Origin: Shinella sp. UYSO24
GTDB taxonomy: Bacteria; Pseudomonadota; Alphaproteobacteria; Rhizobiales; Rhizobiaceae
Reading direction: 5' to 3'
Assembly: GCA_902167985.1 (NCBI GenBank)
Contig: CABHNZ010000007.1
Coordinates: 62,001-126,000 of the forward strand
DNA: 64,000 nt
Below are positions 19,883 to 31,557 of the stretch, in pieces. The notes beneath the pieces are model-generated. The model saw nothing but the letters and a program-made list of their open reading frames with translations. It ran no database searches and was not told where the DNA came from. Position numbers and translations under genes: made by a program. Every line of letters starts with the position of its first letter. Within the stretch, counting starts at the first letter, position 1.

Positions 19883-20887
19883 ATGACGAACCGGAAGAAA
19901 CCCAGGGTCTATCTTACGCGAAAACTGCCGGATGCGGTGGAAACCCGCATGCGCGAACTCTTCGATGCCGAGCTGAACGTCGATGATATACCCCGCACCC
20001 GCGACGAATTGGCCGCAGCCATGAAACGCGTCGATGTTCTCGTGCCGACGATCGCCGACCGGATCGACGAGGCGCTGATCGCCGAGGCCGGCCCGCAGTT
20101 GAAGCTGATCGCCGGCTTCTCCAACGGCACGGATCATATCGATGTGGATGCCGCCGCAAGGAAGGGCATTACCGTCACCAACACGCCGAATGTCCTGACC
20201 GAAGACACCGCCGACATGACCATGGCGCTGATCCTTGCCGTCAACCGCAGGCTGGCCGAAGGCGCACGGGTCCTCACCGACAAGCCGGGCGACTGGGAAG
20301 GCTGGAGCCCGACATGGATGCTCGGTCGTCGTATATGGGGCAAGCGCATCGGCATCGTCGGCATGGGCCGCATCGGCACCGCCGTTGCCCGCCGCGCCAA
20401 GGCTTTCGGCCTTGCTATCCACTATCATAACCGCAATCGGGTGACGGCCACGACCGAGGAAGAGCTGGAGGCGACCTATTGGGACAGCCTCGACCAGATG
20501 CTCGCCCGCGTCGATATCGTCTCGGTCAATTGCCCCTATACGCCGGCGACCTTCCATCTTCTGTCTGCCCGCAGGCTGGCGCTGATGCAGCCGACGGCGA
20601 TCCTCGTCAACACCGCGCGCGGCGATATCATCGATGAAGCGGCGATGATCCAGCTGATCCGCGACGGCAAGATCGCCGGTGCCGGTCTCGACGTCTATCA
20701 CAACGAGCCGTCGGTCAATCCGAAGCTGGTGAAGCTGGCAAGGGAAGGCAAGGTCGTACTGCTGCCGCATATGGGCTCGGCCACGATCGAGGGCCGCATC
20801 GACATGGGCGACAAGGTCATCATCAACATCCGCGCCTTTTACGACGGTCATCGCCCGCCGAACCGCGTTCTGCCCGGCCGCAACTGA
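19883..20887 (+). CDS. D-2-hydroxyacid dehydrogenase (glyoxylate reductase-like)
   Basis: A 334-residue NAD(P)-dependent oxidoreductase. The Rossmann motif GIVGMGRIGTAVARRAKAFG lies near residue 155. The signature VNTARGDIIDEAAMI carries the catalytic arginine, a glutamate follows in GLDVYHNEPS, and the catalytic histidine is in VVLLPHMGSAT. The sequence most resembles glyoxylate / D-glycerate dehydrogenases. The product of the neighbouring genes does not narrow the substrate. The frame is intact. Confidence 0.88.
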   Translation: MTNRKKPRVYLTRKLPDAVETRMRELFDAELNVDDIPRTRDELAAAMKRVDVLVPTIADRIDEALIAEAGPQLKLIAGFSNGTDHIDVDAAARKGITVTNTPNVLTEDTADMTMALILAVNRRLAEGARVLTDKPGDWEGWSPTWMLGRRIWGKRIGIVGMGRIGTAVARRAKAFGLAIHYHNRNRVTATTEEELEATYWDSLDQMLARVDIVSVNCPYTPATFHLLSARRLALMQPTAILVNTARGDIIDEAAMIQLIRDGKIAGAGLDVYHNEPSVNPKLVKLAREGKVVLLPHMGSATIEGRIDMGDKVIINIRAFYDGHRPPNRVLPGRN

Positions 20888-20907
20888 CGCCTGACGATCG
20901 AGGCCGT

Positions 20908-21381
20908 TCAGCCGATCGCCTTCTGCATCTCGATGGACGTGGTGCGGTCATAACCGGCATGGCGATTTTCCGCCGTCTTGACGAAACCCCAACGGCCGAA
21001 GGTCGCGTGGTTGGCGGTCAACTCGATGCGGGTTTCGAGACGGATGGCTGGAAGATCGAGCGAGCAGGCCGTCTCCTCGGCCTTTGCCAGCAATTGCCGG
21101 CCGAGACCCTTGCCCTGCTGCCCGGCCGAAATCGCCAGCTTGCCGAGATAGAGCGTCTTTTCTTCCGGCTTGAGGAACATGCAGCCGATGAGCCTGCCAT
21201 CCTCCTCGGCAATGAAACCGATCTCGGATTTTGCCTTCTCTTCAAGCGATTGCGCCGTGAGCCGATGTGCCGAGGACGGCGGGTCGATGACGCCGTTCAT
21301 ATAGGCGAACGAGCCCATGATGAGGGAAAGCAGTTCTTCCCAACGGCTGAAGGCCTCGTCGATCCGGCTTATCGTCAGCAT
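20908..21381 (-). CDS. GNAT family N-acetyltransferase
   Basis: A 157-residue acetyltransferase. The start at 21381 (MLTISRIDEAFSRWEELLSL) lies one base after the MoeB-like stop, so the two are translationally coupled. The acetyl-CoA motif A reads LGKLAISAGQQGKGLGRQLL (Q-x-x-G-x-G/A type), followed by NHATFGRWGFVKTAE, the usual motif B end. The substrate is unknown. The frame is intact. Confidence 0.87.
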   Translation of the reverse strand: MLTISRIDEAFSRWEELLSLIMGSFAYMNGVIDPPSSAHRLTAQSLEEKAKSEIGFIAEEDGRLIGCMFLKPEEKTLYLGKLAISAGQQGKGLGRQLLAKAEETACSLDLPAIRLETRIELTANHATFGRWGFVKTAENRHAGYDRTTSIEMQKAIG

Positions 21382-21382
21382 G

Positions 21383-22210
21383 TCACTCTGCCCTGGGTTT
21401 CTGCGTCTTGCGCTTGTAGCGGATGATATCGAACCGGGCGGCGAGCGCGTCATAGAGCATCAGCCGGCCGATCAGCGGTTCGCCCGTTTCTGTGATGATC
21501 TTGATCGCCTCCATCGCCATCAGCGTGCCGATCACGCCGGTCAGCGCGCCGATCACGCCGGTCTCGGCGCAGGCCGGGATCAGCCCTTCCGGCGGCTTTT
21601 CCGGAAAAAGGTCGCGGTAGCCGGGATTAAGCGTCCCGTCCGCGCCGGCCTCATAGGGTTTGACCACCGTCACCGATCCGTCGAACCGGCCGACTGCCCC
21701 CGTCACCAGCGGGATCTTCGCGGCCTCGGCCGCATCCGCTGCCGCATAGCGGGTATCGAAATTGTCCGACCCGTCGATGACGAGGCCGAAGCGGCGAAGA
21801 TTGTGCTCGGCCCATTCCGCCGAAAACCGCTCTTCGAAATCCATCACCCGCACATGCGGATTGAGCCGTGCGATCGCATCACGGGCGCTTTGTGTCTTTG
21901 CAGCGCCGATCGTCCCGGTATCGTGGATCACCTGCCGCTGCAGGTTCGACAGCGACACGCCGTCATCGTCGACGATGCCGAGCGTGCCGACACCCGCGGC
22001 CGCCAGATATTGCAGGATCGGCGCGCCGAGCCCGCCGGCGCCGATCACCAGCACGCGGGCATTCTTCAGTTTCTGCTGCCCGCTGCCGCCGATTTCCGGC
22101 AACAGGATGTGGCGCTTGTAGCGCTCGATTTCTTCCGGCGTCAGGGCCGCAGGGGCACTGGAGCTGGCACCGGAACTGTCGCTCGAACTATCGCCTGCAA
22201 AATCAGCCAT
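21383..22210 (-). CDS. moeB: HesA/MoeB/ThiF family adenylyltransferase
   Basis: Activates the C-terminus of a ubiquitin-like sulfur carrier (MoaD or ThiS type) by adenylation. The length is 275 residues from MADFAGDSSSDSSGASSSAP at 22210, a Ser-rich N-terminus. The nucleotide-binding motif VLVIGAGGLGAPILQYLAAA lies near residue 55. The RYKRHILLPEIGGSGQQKL lead-in is typical of MoeB. Adenylation residues lie in DDDGVSLSNLQRQVIHD. The CxxC zinc pairs of E. coli MoeB are not evident, and there is no rhodanese domain. Choosing between MoeB and ThiF roles needs partners not present here. Confidence 0.85.
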   Translation of the reverse strand: MADFAGDSSSDSSGASSSAPAALTPEEIERYKRHILLPEIGGSGQQKLKNARVLVIGAGGLGAPILQYLAAAGVGTLGIVDDDGVSLSNLQRQVIHDTGTIGAAKTQSARDAIARLNPHVRVMDFEERFSAEWAEHNLRRFGLVIDGSDNFDTRYAAADAAEAAKIPLVTGAVGRFDGSVTVVKPYEAGADGTLNPGYRDLFPEKPPEGLIPACAETGVIGALTGVIGTLMAMEAIKIITETGEPLIGRLMLYDALAARFDIIRYKRKTQKPRAE

Positions 22211-22226
22211 CCTTCTCGCTCCTGTC

Positions 22227-23363
22227 TCAGGTTGCGCCCGGTTCGACGCCGCCATGGTTCACGGTAAAGAATTGCGCCCGGTCCGCCAGGGCTGAAAACA
22301 TGCTTCTGTCCGTGCCGGTCATGAAGGACTGGCCGCCGAGCCCGTGAACGAGATCAAAGAGCGCCGCACGTCGTCCCTCGTCCAGATGCGCTGCGATTTC
22401 ATCGAGAAGCAGGATCGGCGCATAGCCGGTCATATCGGCGGTCAGCCGGGCATGGGCGAGGATCAGCCCGATCAGCAACGCCTTCTGCTCGCCGGTCGAA
22501 CAGCGCGCCGCATCCATGTCCTTCTCGCGGTGACGCACCAGAAGATCGACCTTGTGCGGCCCCTCGGTCGTGCGCCCGGCGGCGGCATCCCGCCCGCGAT
22601 TGGCCCTCAGCAGGTCGAGATAGGCATCTTCGAGTTCGGTCGCCGGCAGGTCCTGCCGCCCATCGAAAAAGCCTTCCAGCGCAAGCACCGGCGTCGGGAA
22701 GGGGCTCTCCTCGGATGTATTCGATAGCCGGCGAAGGAGCCCGAGCATTTCCTGTCTCGCTGCTGCCATGGCAATGCCGAGTTCGGCCATCTGCACTTCG
22801 ATCGCAGTGATCCAGGCCGGGTCGAAACGCCCTTCGGAGAGCAACCGGTTGCGGCTGCGCATCGCGCGTTCGTAATCACTCGCCCGTCTGCCATGTGCCG
22901 CATCGAGAGACAGGACGAGCCGGTCGAGAAAACGCCGCCGGTCCGACGAACCGCCGGTAAACAACCCGTCCATCGAAGGCGTCAGCCACAGGATCCGGGC
23001 GTGATCGGAAAGTTCCTCGGTCGATTTCGACGGCGTGCCGTTGATCCTGAGTTTGCGGCTCGTCGTCTCGCCACCGGCCTCGGCCTCTATTCCGGTACCG
23101 ATCGCAACCTCGCCGTCCATGCCATCGAGATCGGCAAACACCGTAAACCCGCCCGATCCGCCGACCCTTGCGGCATCGGAAAGCACGGCCCGCCGCAGCC
23201 CGCGGCCGGGTGACAGAAACGATACCGCTTCCAGAAGGTTTGTCTTGCCCGCACCATTATCGCCGGTCAGCACCACATGCCGCCCGTCGAGCTTCAGCGA
23301 CGCTGCCGCATAATTGCGGAAGTCGGTCAGCGAAAGACGGGAAAGTGAGGTTTTCTGCGCCAT
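22227..23363 (-). CDS. recF: DNA replication and repair protein RecF
   Basis: RecF is an SMC-like ATPase that directs RecOR and RecA to single-strand gaps. The protein is 378 residues and starts MAQKTSLSRLSLTDFRNYAA. Walker A is LTGDNGAGKTNLLEAVSFLS near residue 34. The ABC signature region is RCSTGEQKALLIGLILAHAR, and Walker B with the D-loop is PILLLDEIAAHLDEGRRAAL. It lies 16 bases before the MoeB-like gene. It is not next to dnaN or gyrB here, which is usual for rhizobia. The frame is intact. Confidence 0.95.
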   Translation of the reverse strand: MAQKTSLSRLSLTDFRNYAAASLKLDGRHVVLTGDNGAGKTNLLEAVSFLSPGRGLRRAVLSDAARVGGSGGFTVFADLDGMDGEVAIGTGIEAEAGGETTSRKLRINGTPSKSTEELSDHARILWLTPSMDGLFTGGSSDRRRFLDRLVLSLDAAHGRRASDYERAMRSRNRLLSEGRFDPAWITAIEVQMAELGIAMAAARQEMLGLLRRLSNTSEESPFPTPVLALEGFFDGRQDLPATELEDAYLDLLRANRGRDAAAGRTTEGPHKVDLLVRHREKDMDAARCSTGEQKALLIGLILAHARLTADMTGYAPILLLDEIAAHLDEGRRAALFDLVHGLGGQSFMTGTDRSMFSALADRAQFFTVNHGGVEPGAT

Positions 23364-23613
23364 GGGGAACCGCGTGCTTCGTTGAGAGAGGAGCTAAGGG
23401 CTCGGTGCACCAAACGCAAGCTTGCAGTCATGCATTGGCGGCAGGATCTGCGCATTCCAGTCTCGAGTAATTTTTATGATGCTAATTTATATTCCCTGAA
23501 AACTTATTGTTTTGGCTAACAGAGCGTTAAGCCTTCATGCCTAGAAGTGGACGCAAGCGCGTCAGATGGCGAATGTCAGGTGTGGCGTAGGAAATTTTGC
23601 CTTGGGGGCTTTG

Positions 23614-25111
23614 ATGAACGACCGCAACTTGACCGCAGACCTGAACGATCGCCTGAGCTTTGCAGGGATTGGCGAGGAGCAGCGCCGCCTTTTGGCCGAG
23701 ATCCGCCCGATCGTCCGCGAATCGGTCGGCGGCGCGCTCGATACGTTCTACGCCAAGGCGAAGGTCCATCCCCACACCTCGAAATTCTTTAATAACGACG
23801 CGCATATCGCCCATGCCAAGGGCCGTCAGGTCACGCATTGGGATAATATCGCCTCCGGCAATTATGATTCGAGCTATGTCGAGGCCGTATCGGCGATTGG
23901 CCGCACCCACGCGCGTCTCGGCCTTGAGCCGCGCTGGTATATCGGTGGCTATACGATGATCCTCGATGGCATCGTGCGTGCCGTCGTGCAGCATCACCTG
24001 AAGGGCTTCTTCTACGAGAAGAAGGCCAAGGTCGTGGCCGATCAGGTCGCCGTCGTCGTCAAGGCGGCGCTCGTTGATATGGATTACGCCATCACCGTCT
24101 ATCTCGATTCGCTGGAGGCGCGCCGCAAGGAGGCGGAAGCCGTCAGTGAAAAGACCAAGGCCGAGCAGGACGCCGCCATGCTGGCGCTCGACGCCGCCCT
24201 GAAGGAACTGGCCTCCGGCAACCTTGCCTCCGAACTCTGGCAGGATCTGGCTGAGGATTTCGCCGGCCTGAAGAACAATTACAATTCCTCCGTCGGCAAG
24301 CTTGGCGCTGCCATGCAGGATATCAGCCAGTCGGTGGCGCAGGTGAAGGCCGAAGCCGACGGCATTTCCTCTGCTGCCGACAATATGGCAAAGCGCACCG
24401 AGCAGCAGGCATCCGCCCTCGAGCAGACCGCGGCCGCTCTCGAAGAGATCACCACGCTGTCGTCGGAATCCGCCAAGCGGACCCGCGAAGTGCAGGAAAT
24501 CGTCAAGACCTCGGCAACCGAAACGGTCCGCTCCGGCGAAGTCGTCGAAAGCGCCATTGCCGCCATGGATGATATCGAGCAGTCGTCGCAGAAGATGACG
24601 CAGATCATCGGCGCGATTGACGAGATCGCCTTCCAGACCAACCTTCTGGCGCTGAATGCCGGTGTCGAGGCCGCCGCGCGGCGAGCAGGGCAAGGGCTTT
24701 GCCGTCGTTGCGCAGGAAGTGCGCGAACTGGCGCAGCGTTCGGCCGCAGCCGCCAAGCAGATCAAGGAACTGATCGACCAGTCATCGGCGGATGTGCAGC
24801 GCGGCGTCGGCCTCGTCAACCGCACCGGCGAGGCGCTTCGCGGCATCGGATCGCGCGTTGCGGCGATCGACGAGCACATCAACTCCATCGCCCAGTCGGC
24901 GCAGGAACAGGCAGCCGGCATCGAGCAGATCAATTCGGCCGTTCGCAACATGGATCACATCACCCAGCAGAATGCCGCGTTGATGGAAGAGACCAACGCC
25001 TCCACCCAGAGCCTTGTCGGCATCAGCGCAGCATTGGCAACCTCGATTGCCCGCTTCCGCACCAGCACCACCCGTCAGGTGAGCATGGAACGCCCGCGCC
25101 TGCGCGCCTGA
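23614..25111 (+). CDS. Soluble globin-coupled chemoreceptor (HemAT-like), two frame breaks
   Basis: An oxygen-sensing methyl-accepting chemotaxis protein of about 499 residues after repair. Residues 1-170 are a globin-coupled sensor domain, with the likely proximal histidine in IGRTHARLGLEPRWYIGGYT. No membrane segment is visible, so the protein is cytoplasmic. The MCP signalling hairpin is IGAIDEIAFQTNLLALNAGV, then EAARAGEQGKGFAVVAQEVR. The frame is lost twice, near 24676 and 24681, where CCC reads CC and GGG reads GG. The start at 23614 has GGGGG just upstream; an ATG at 23566 is possible. The 250 bases upstream, shared with recF, hold only promoter-like AT-rich sequence. Confidence 0.92.
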
Positions 25112-25198
25112 TCTGGCCAGCTACCGCCTATCCCCTGATGTGTAGTCCGGTGGCGTAGACCATAGCGTGTACTTGCTCTACCTTTGCTCTCTTGACCA

Positions 25199-25221
25199 GT
25201 TCTCCCGATGATCGGGAGAAC
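25199..25221. repeat. Palindrome upstream of the cupin gene
   Basis: A perfect 11-bp inverted repeat (GTTCTCCCGAT and ATCGGGAGAAC) around a single base. No T run follows on the plus strand. It could be the end structure of the chemoreceptor transcript or a dimer-binding operator for the cupin gene, 58 bases away. Confidence 0.5.
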
Positions 25222-25278
25222 GGCCGGAAGTGCCCGGGATGCTCCATCCGGCACCGGCCATGAAAGGGAGGCTGCATC

Positions 25279-25830
25279 ATGAGCGACAACGACCGCCCGT
25301 CCTGCATCAGCCACTGGCGTGAGGTGGAAGGCCCCGATGACGGGCGCTACCGGGGTGATGACGAATTGCTGGCGATCGGCGCGCCGCTTGCGCGCCATTT
25401 CGGCCTGACCCGCCTCGGCATCCACCATGAACGCCTGCCGCCCGGCAGACGCACATCCTTTCCCCATGCCGAAAGCATGGAGGAGGAATTCGTCTACGTG
25501 CTGGAGGGAAATCCGGACGTCTGGCTCGACGGTGTCCTGCACCGGCTCGTGCCGGGCGACTCTGTCGGCTTTCCGGCTGGCACCGGTATTGCCCATACCT
25601 TTATCAACAATTCCGAAGCGGAAGTGCGGCTTCTCGTCGTCGGTGAGGTATCGCGGCCGGACAATCGCATCTATTACCCGAAGCACCCCGAAATGCGCTC
25701 CACCCGGCCCGACTGGTGGAGCGACGTCCCGGTGCGGCCGCTCGGCACTCATGACGGCATGTCCGACAGCGTGCGGGCATGGAAGGCCGAAAGAAAGGCT
25801 GCGGGCCGGGAAGGCACAAGGGAAGACTGA
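25279..25830 (+). CDS. Cupin domain protein
   Basis: A 183-residue protein with one cupin beta-barrel. Metal-site motifs are partly visible: FPHAESMEEEFVYVLEGNPD (cupin motif 1, H and E residues) and PAGTGIAHTFINNSEAEVRL (motif 2, H). The ribosome site AAGGGAGG precedes the ATG. The C-terminus (PDWWSDVPVRPLGTHDGMSD) occurs in a proteobacterial cupin family of unknown function. The substrate is not deducible. slyX follows closely. Confidence 0.82.
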   Translation: MSDNDRPSCISHWREVEGPDDGRYRGDDELLAIGAPLARHFGLTRLGIHHERLPPGRRTSFPHAESMEEEFVYVLEGNPDVWLDGVLHRLVPGDSVGFPAGTGIAHTFINNSEAEVRLLVVGEVSRPDNRIYYPKHPEMRSTRPDWWSDVPVRPLGTHDGMSDSVRAWKAERKAAGREGTRED

Positions 25831-25851
25831 TTGCCCAAGGAAGATTTGGTA

Positions 25852-26058
25852 ATGACGGACGAAACGAGAATAATCGCGCTTGAGGAACTGGCGGCCCATC
25901 AGACCAAGGTGATCGAGGAGCTTTCCGATCAGCTGGCCGAGCAATGGAAGGTTGTCGAGCAGATGCGCGCCAAGCTGGATCGCCTGACGGAACGTTTTCT
26001 AACGCTTGAGGAAAACTCGCTGGAGGCCCCGGCTATCACCCGGCCGCCGCATTACTGA
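25852..26058 (+). CDS. slyX: SlyX-family coiled-coil protein
   Basis: A 68-residue protein of almost continuous heptads (LEELAAHQTKVIEELSDQLA), ending in the family tail PAITRPPHY. The start is ATG at 25852 (MTDETRIIALEELA). An upstream in-frame TTG at 25831 is less likely. The function of SlyX is unknown. It probably shares a transcript with the cupin gene, 21 bases upstream. Confidence 0.85.
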   Translation: MTDETRIIALEELAAHQTKVIEELSDQLAEQWKVVEQMRAKLDRLTERFLTLEENSLEAPAITRPPHY

Positions 26059-26074
26059 GCGCATAAACACAAGA

Positions 26075-26109
26075 ATCCGGCCCGTATCCTGATCGATAGC
26101 GGGCCGGAT
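26075..26109 (+). terminator. Hairpin after slyX
   Basis: A 10-bp stem (ATCCGGCCCG with CGGGCCGGAT) with a 15-base loop, 17 bases after the slyX stop and followed by a short T-containing stretch. It probably ends the cupin-slyX transcript. It may also serve the convergent small gene at 26172. Confidence 0.6.
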
Positions 26110-26171
26110 GGATTTCTTCGAGGGACTTTCCTGATCCTGCCGGTGTGGACGACAGTCTATAGGGCTTCCGC

Positions 26172-26354
26172 CTACATCAGTTTCGACAACGCTTCACGGT
26201 TGACGAAGATGTTGGTCGAGCCGGCTTCATAGGCTGGATGGCTGAACTCGAATTGGGCAGTCTCCTTCATCTCAAGCGCTTGCTTGATGCTGACGAGGCC
26301 GACCGGTATTCGCTTTTCGCCGTTCTTTACGACTGCTTCCACGATCTTGTTCAT
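26172..26354 (-). CDS. Small conserved-looking protein, unknown function
   Basis: A 60-residue protein starting MNKIVEAVVKNGEKRIPVGL at 26354 with a strong ribosome site (GGAGGGGAG) upstream. It contains alternating charged and hydrophobic segments (ALEMKETAQFEFSHPAYEAG), no signal peptide and no membrane helix. I do not recognise the family. The strong initiation region and high-GC codon use support a real gene. Confidence 0.6.
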   Translation of the reverse strand: MNKIVEAVVKNGEKRIPVGLVSIKQALEMKETAQFEFSHPAYEAGSTNIFVNREALSKLM

Positions 26355-26607
26355 GATACTCCCCTCCTCCAAGGGAAGCCCGGTTCCGGGCGCACTCTTT
26401 TGATCTTGCGCATCGTCAGGCGGTTATGTCCCACCTACGCTGATTGTTTTAGCATAATCTTATACAGGAGTCTCGTCCTCCTTCACCGCCGGAATCGATT
26501 AACGCCCCCTTAAATCGCCGCATTTATTGTCCAATGACGGATCTGGGCGAATTGATTGTTATAGCGCTCGTCTTCGGATGAGCCTCAACGGGGGTATGCC
26601 GGCTCGT

Positions 26608-29288
26608 ATGGCAGCCAAGGGAAAATCAGGAAGACGTGTCGAGCCGTCTTTCGGCGGTGCGCGCGACGAGAGTGATGACGATTTTCACCTCGATGCCGAC
26701 GATCGGATCGCTGGAACTGCACGGATATCGAAGCGGGCGCGTCGAGATGACGACGACGAAGATCAGGAGGAAAGCCTTGATCGGCGCGAACGCGTGCGCC
26801 CATCCCGCGATACTTCGTCCCGCCAAGCCTCCTCTCGTAAGGTAAAGCCTGAAAAGCGCCGCTCCGGCGGCGGCATTTTCGGTGGCCTGCGCAGGCTCGT
26901 CTACTGGTGCATCGTGCTCTGCATCTGGGGTGCGATCGGCGTCGGTGGTGTGGTCCTCTACTACGGCTCGAAAATGCCGTCGGCCAGCAGCTGGGTCATC
27001 CCTGACCGTCCGCCCAATATCAAGATCGAATCCGTCGACGGCTCTGTGCTCGCAAACCGCGGTGCGACCGGCGGCGAGGCCCTGTCGCTTGAAGAAATGT
27101 CGCCATACCTGCCCGAAGCGGTGGTGGCGATCGAGGACCGCCGTTTCTATTCGCATTTCGGCGTCGACCCGCTCGGCCTTGCGCGTGCCTTCGTCAACAA
27201 CCTGCTCGGCCGCTCCGTTCAGGGCGGTTCGACCATCACCCAGCAGCTGGCCAAGAACCTCTTCCTGTCGCCCGAGCGCACGCTGGAACGAAAAGTCCAG
27301 GAAGTGCTTCTCTCCTTCTGGCTGGAGCATGAGTTCACCAAGGATCAGATCCTCGCCATGTATCTGAACCGGATGTATTTCGGTTCGAACACCTATGGCG
27401 TCGAGGCGGCCTCGCGCCGCTATTTCAACAAGTCGGCGCGCGACATCAATCTCGGCGAGGCGGCCACCATTGCGGGCCTCCTGAAAGCGCCGTCCCGCCT
27501 GTCCCCGGCACGCGATCCGGAGGCTGCCGAAGCGCGTGCCCAGGTCGTTCTCGGAACCATGCGGGAAGTCGGCTTCATCACCGATAGCGACCTGAAAAAG
27601 GCGATGTCGCAGCCCCCGGCCAAGGCCAAGAGCATGCTGTCCGGCGCCCAGCAATATGCCGCAGACATGGTCATGGATGAGGTCAAGCGGCTGATCGGCG
27701 AGCCCAAGAAGGATGTCGTCGTCCAGACGACGATCGACGAGCGGCTGGAAACCGCAGCCGACAAGGCGCTCAACGATATCCTGAAAAGGAAGGTGGCAAG
27801 GTCAACGCCACCCAGGCAGCCCTGATCTCTGTCGATGCGACGGGCGCCATTCGCGCGCTGGTCGGCGGGCGCGATTATGCCGAAAGCCAGTTCGATCGCG
27901 CGGTCAAGGCCAAGCGCCAGCCGGGCTCCGCCTTCAAGCCCTTCGTCTACGCAGCCGCGATCGAATCCGGCATGCGTCCCGATACGGTGTTCAACGACGG
28001 GCCGGTGAAGATCGGCAACTGGACGCCGGAGAATTACGAGAAAGAATACAAGGGCCCCGTTCCCCTGTCTTATGCGCTGGCGCATTCGCTGAACACGGTT
28101 GCGGCCCAGCTCGTCGCTCAGGTCGGCGTCGACAAGGTGATTTCGATGGCCCATCGCCTCGGCATCGAGTCCGACCTGCAGCCGAATGCCTCGATTGCGC
28201 TTGGCACATCGGAAGTCTCGCTGCTCGAACTGACATCGTCTTATGCCGCCTTCATGAACGGCGGTTACAAGGCAACGCCGCATATCATCACCCGCATCAC
28301 CGATACGGATGGCAAGGTTCTCTATGATGCCGATTATGCCAATCCGCCGAAGGTCCTGAGCGATCAGGTGGCCGCGACGATGAACAGCATGATGAGCGGA
28401 GTCATCACCGAAGGCACCGGCCGTGCGGCGCGTCTCGACGGCTGGCAGGCCGCCGGCAAGTCGGGCACGACGCAGAACTCGCGCGATGCGCTCTTCGTCG
28501 GCTTCACCAGCATCATGACGACCGGCATCTGGTTCGGCAATGATGATGGCAGCTACATGAAGCGCGTCACCGGTGGCACGCTGCCGGCCCGCGCCTGGAA
28601 GGAATACATGACGGCCGCAATGAAGGGCTATAAGCCGACGCCGCTCTTCGGCAGCGACGGCGCCTATGCCCTGCCGCCGGCGCAGCAGCAGCCCCAGCCG
28701 CAATCGACGACGCTTGGCGATATCATTTCCGGCATCCTGCCCGGCGCCTCTTCGCGTGACACGCAGCCGGTATCGGGTGCTTTCCCGCCGGCGCCGCAAC
28801 CGGTCCAGCAACAGGCCGCTTCGGTTGAGCCGCAGCCGGTGCCGGTGGAGGCGCAGCCCCTGCCGAACGTCCAGCCGCAGCAGAACCAGCCTCAGGTGCA
28901 GGCGCCAGTTCAGCAGCCCGCTCAACAACCGGCCCAGCAGCAGGTTCAGCCGCAACAGCAGCGGCGCGATCCACAGCCCGCCCGTTCGCAGCAGGCCAAT
29001 GTCCAGTCGCAGCAGCCGCGACCGGTCCAGACCTATCCCGCGCCCCAGCAATATCCGGCCCCCCGTTATCAGGACCCGCAATATCAGCAGCCCCAATATC
29101 AGCAACAGCAGCGGGTTTATGGCGATCGGGGTGGCTATCAGGGCGACTATTCCAACTCCCAGCAGGGCGGCGTCAGGGACTATCGCCAGTATCGCGGACC
29201 CTATGATTCTCAAGGTCCTCTTCCACCTGCCGATGTCGGGGGAGGGCCGGTTCCCCCGGCCGCAGTCGGCTCCAGCGGCCTCTGGTAA
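26608..29288 (+). CDS. Class A penicillin-binding protein (PBP1A family), one frame break
   Basis: A bifunctional peptidoglycan synthase of about 893 residues after repair. The Arg/Asp-rich cytoplasmic N-terminus precedes a membrane helix (RLVYWCIVLCIWGAIGVGGV). The glycosyltransferase (GT51) domain has EDRRFYSHFGVDPLG and GGSTITQQLAKNLFL. The transpeptidase domain has the SxxK motif GSAFKPF, SLN, and KSGTTQ. The last 200 residues are an unusual Pro/Gln-rich tail. The frame breaks near 27787, where A5 reads A4; repair gives LKKEGGKVNATQAALISVDA. The start is uncertain: ATGs at 26578, 26596 and 26608 are all possible. Confidence 0.93.
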
Positions 29289-29419
29289 ACCGGCCTCCAT
29301 CGCCTGCCTGCGCCGCGCTGCCCGCCCCTGTGGCATGCTTGTGGCGCGGTCAGGCCTGATCCACTTGGGAAAGCCTTGGCAAAAACTCTGATTTTGCTTG
29401 AAGCGACACGATTTCCCGC

Positions 29420-29450
29420 CTTGCAGTCGGAAAAACCCGTCCTTATATAC
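29420..29450 (+). promoter_or_regulatory. RpoH-type heat-shock promoter of dnaK
   Basis: CTTGCAG (29420-29426) followed, after 15 bases, by CTTATATA (29442-29449) matches the alphaproteobacterial sigma-32 pattern (CTTG, about 16 bases, CYTATAT). It lies about 113 bases upstream of the dnaK start, leaving a leader of about 105 nt. Confidence 0.7.
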
Positions 29451-29562
29451 GCCGCATGACAGCAGCTCATGCTGCGAAATTTAAGAACACCATCCCAGTC
29501 GAGGAACTGTCAGCGGAATGCCTCTCGGGGTTCCGACAGTTCGCTTAAAGGAGAGAGTAAAC

Positions 29563-31461
<1,899 letters not shown>

Positions 31462-31508
31462 TCCTCTCGTTGCCACATGGCAAGACCTCGACCATAGTTG
31501 ACTGAGTA

Positions 31509-31532
31509 TCCGGCTGCCCTTGTGCAGCCGGA
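31509..31532 (+). terminator. Hairpin between dnaK and dnaJ
   Basis: A 9-bp stem (TCCGGCTGC with GCAGCCGGA) with a six-base loop, then GCCTTTTCC. It resembles an inefficient intrinsic terminator or stabilising hairpin that would lower dnaJ relative to dnaK. Confidence 0.6.
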
Positions 31533-31557
31533 GCCTTTTCCGGAGCCGGATCTATAA

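Noticed and set aside
27420..29336. Minus-strand frame of 638 codons opposite the PBP gene
   Set aside because: An Arg/Leu-rich shadow of the Gln/Pro-rich tail and transpeptidase domain, without domains of its own.
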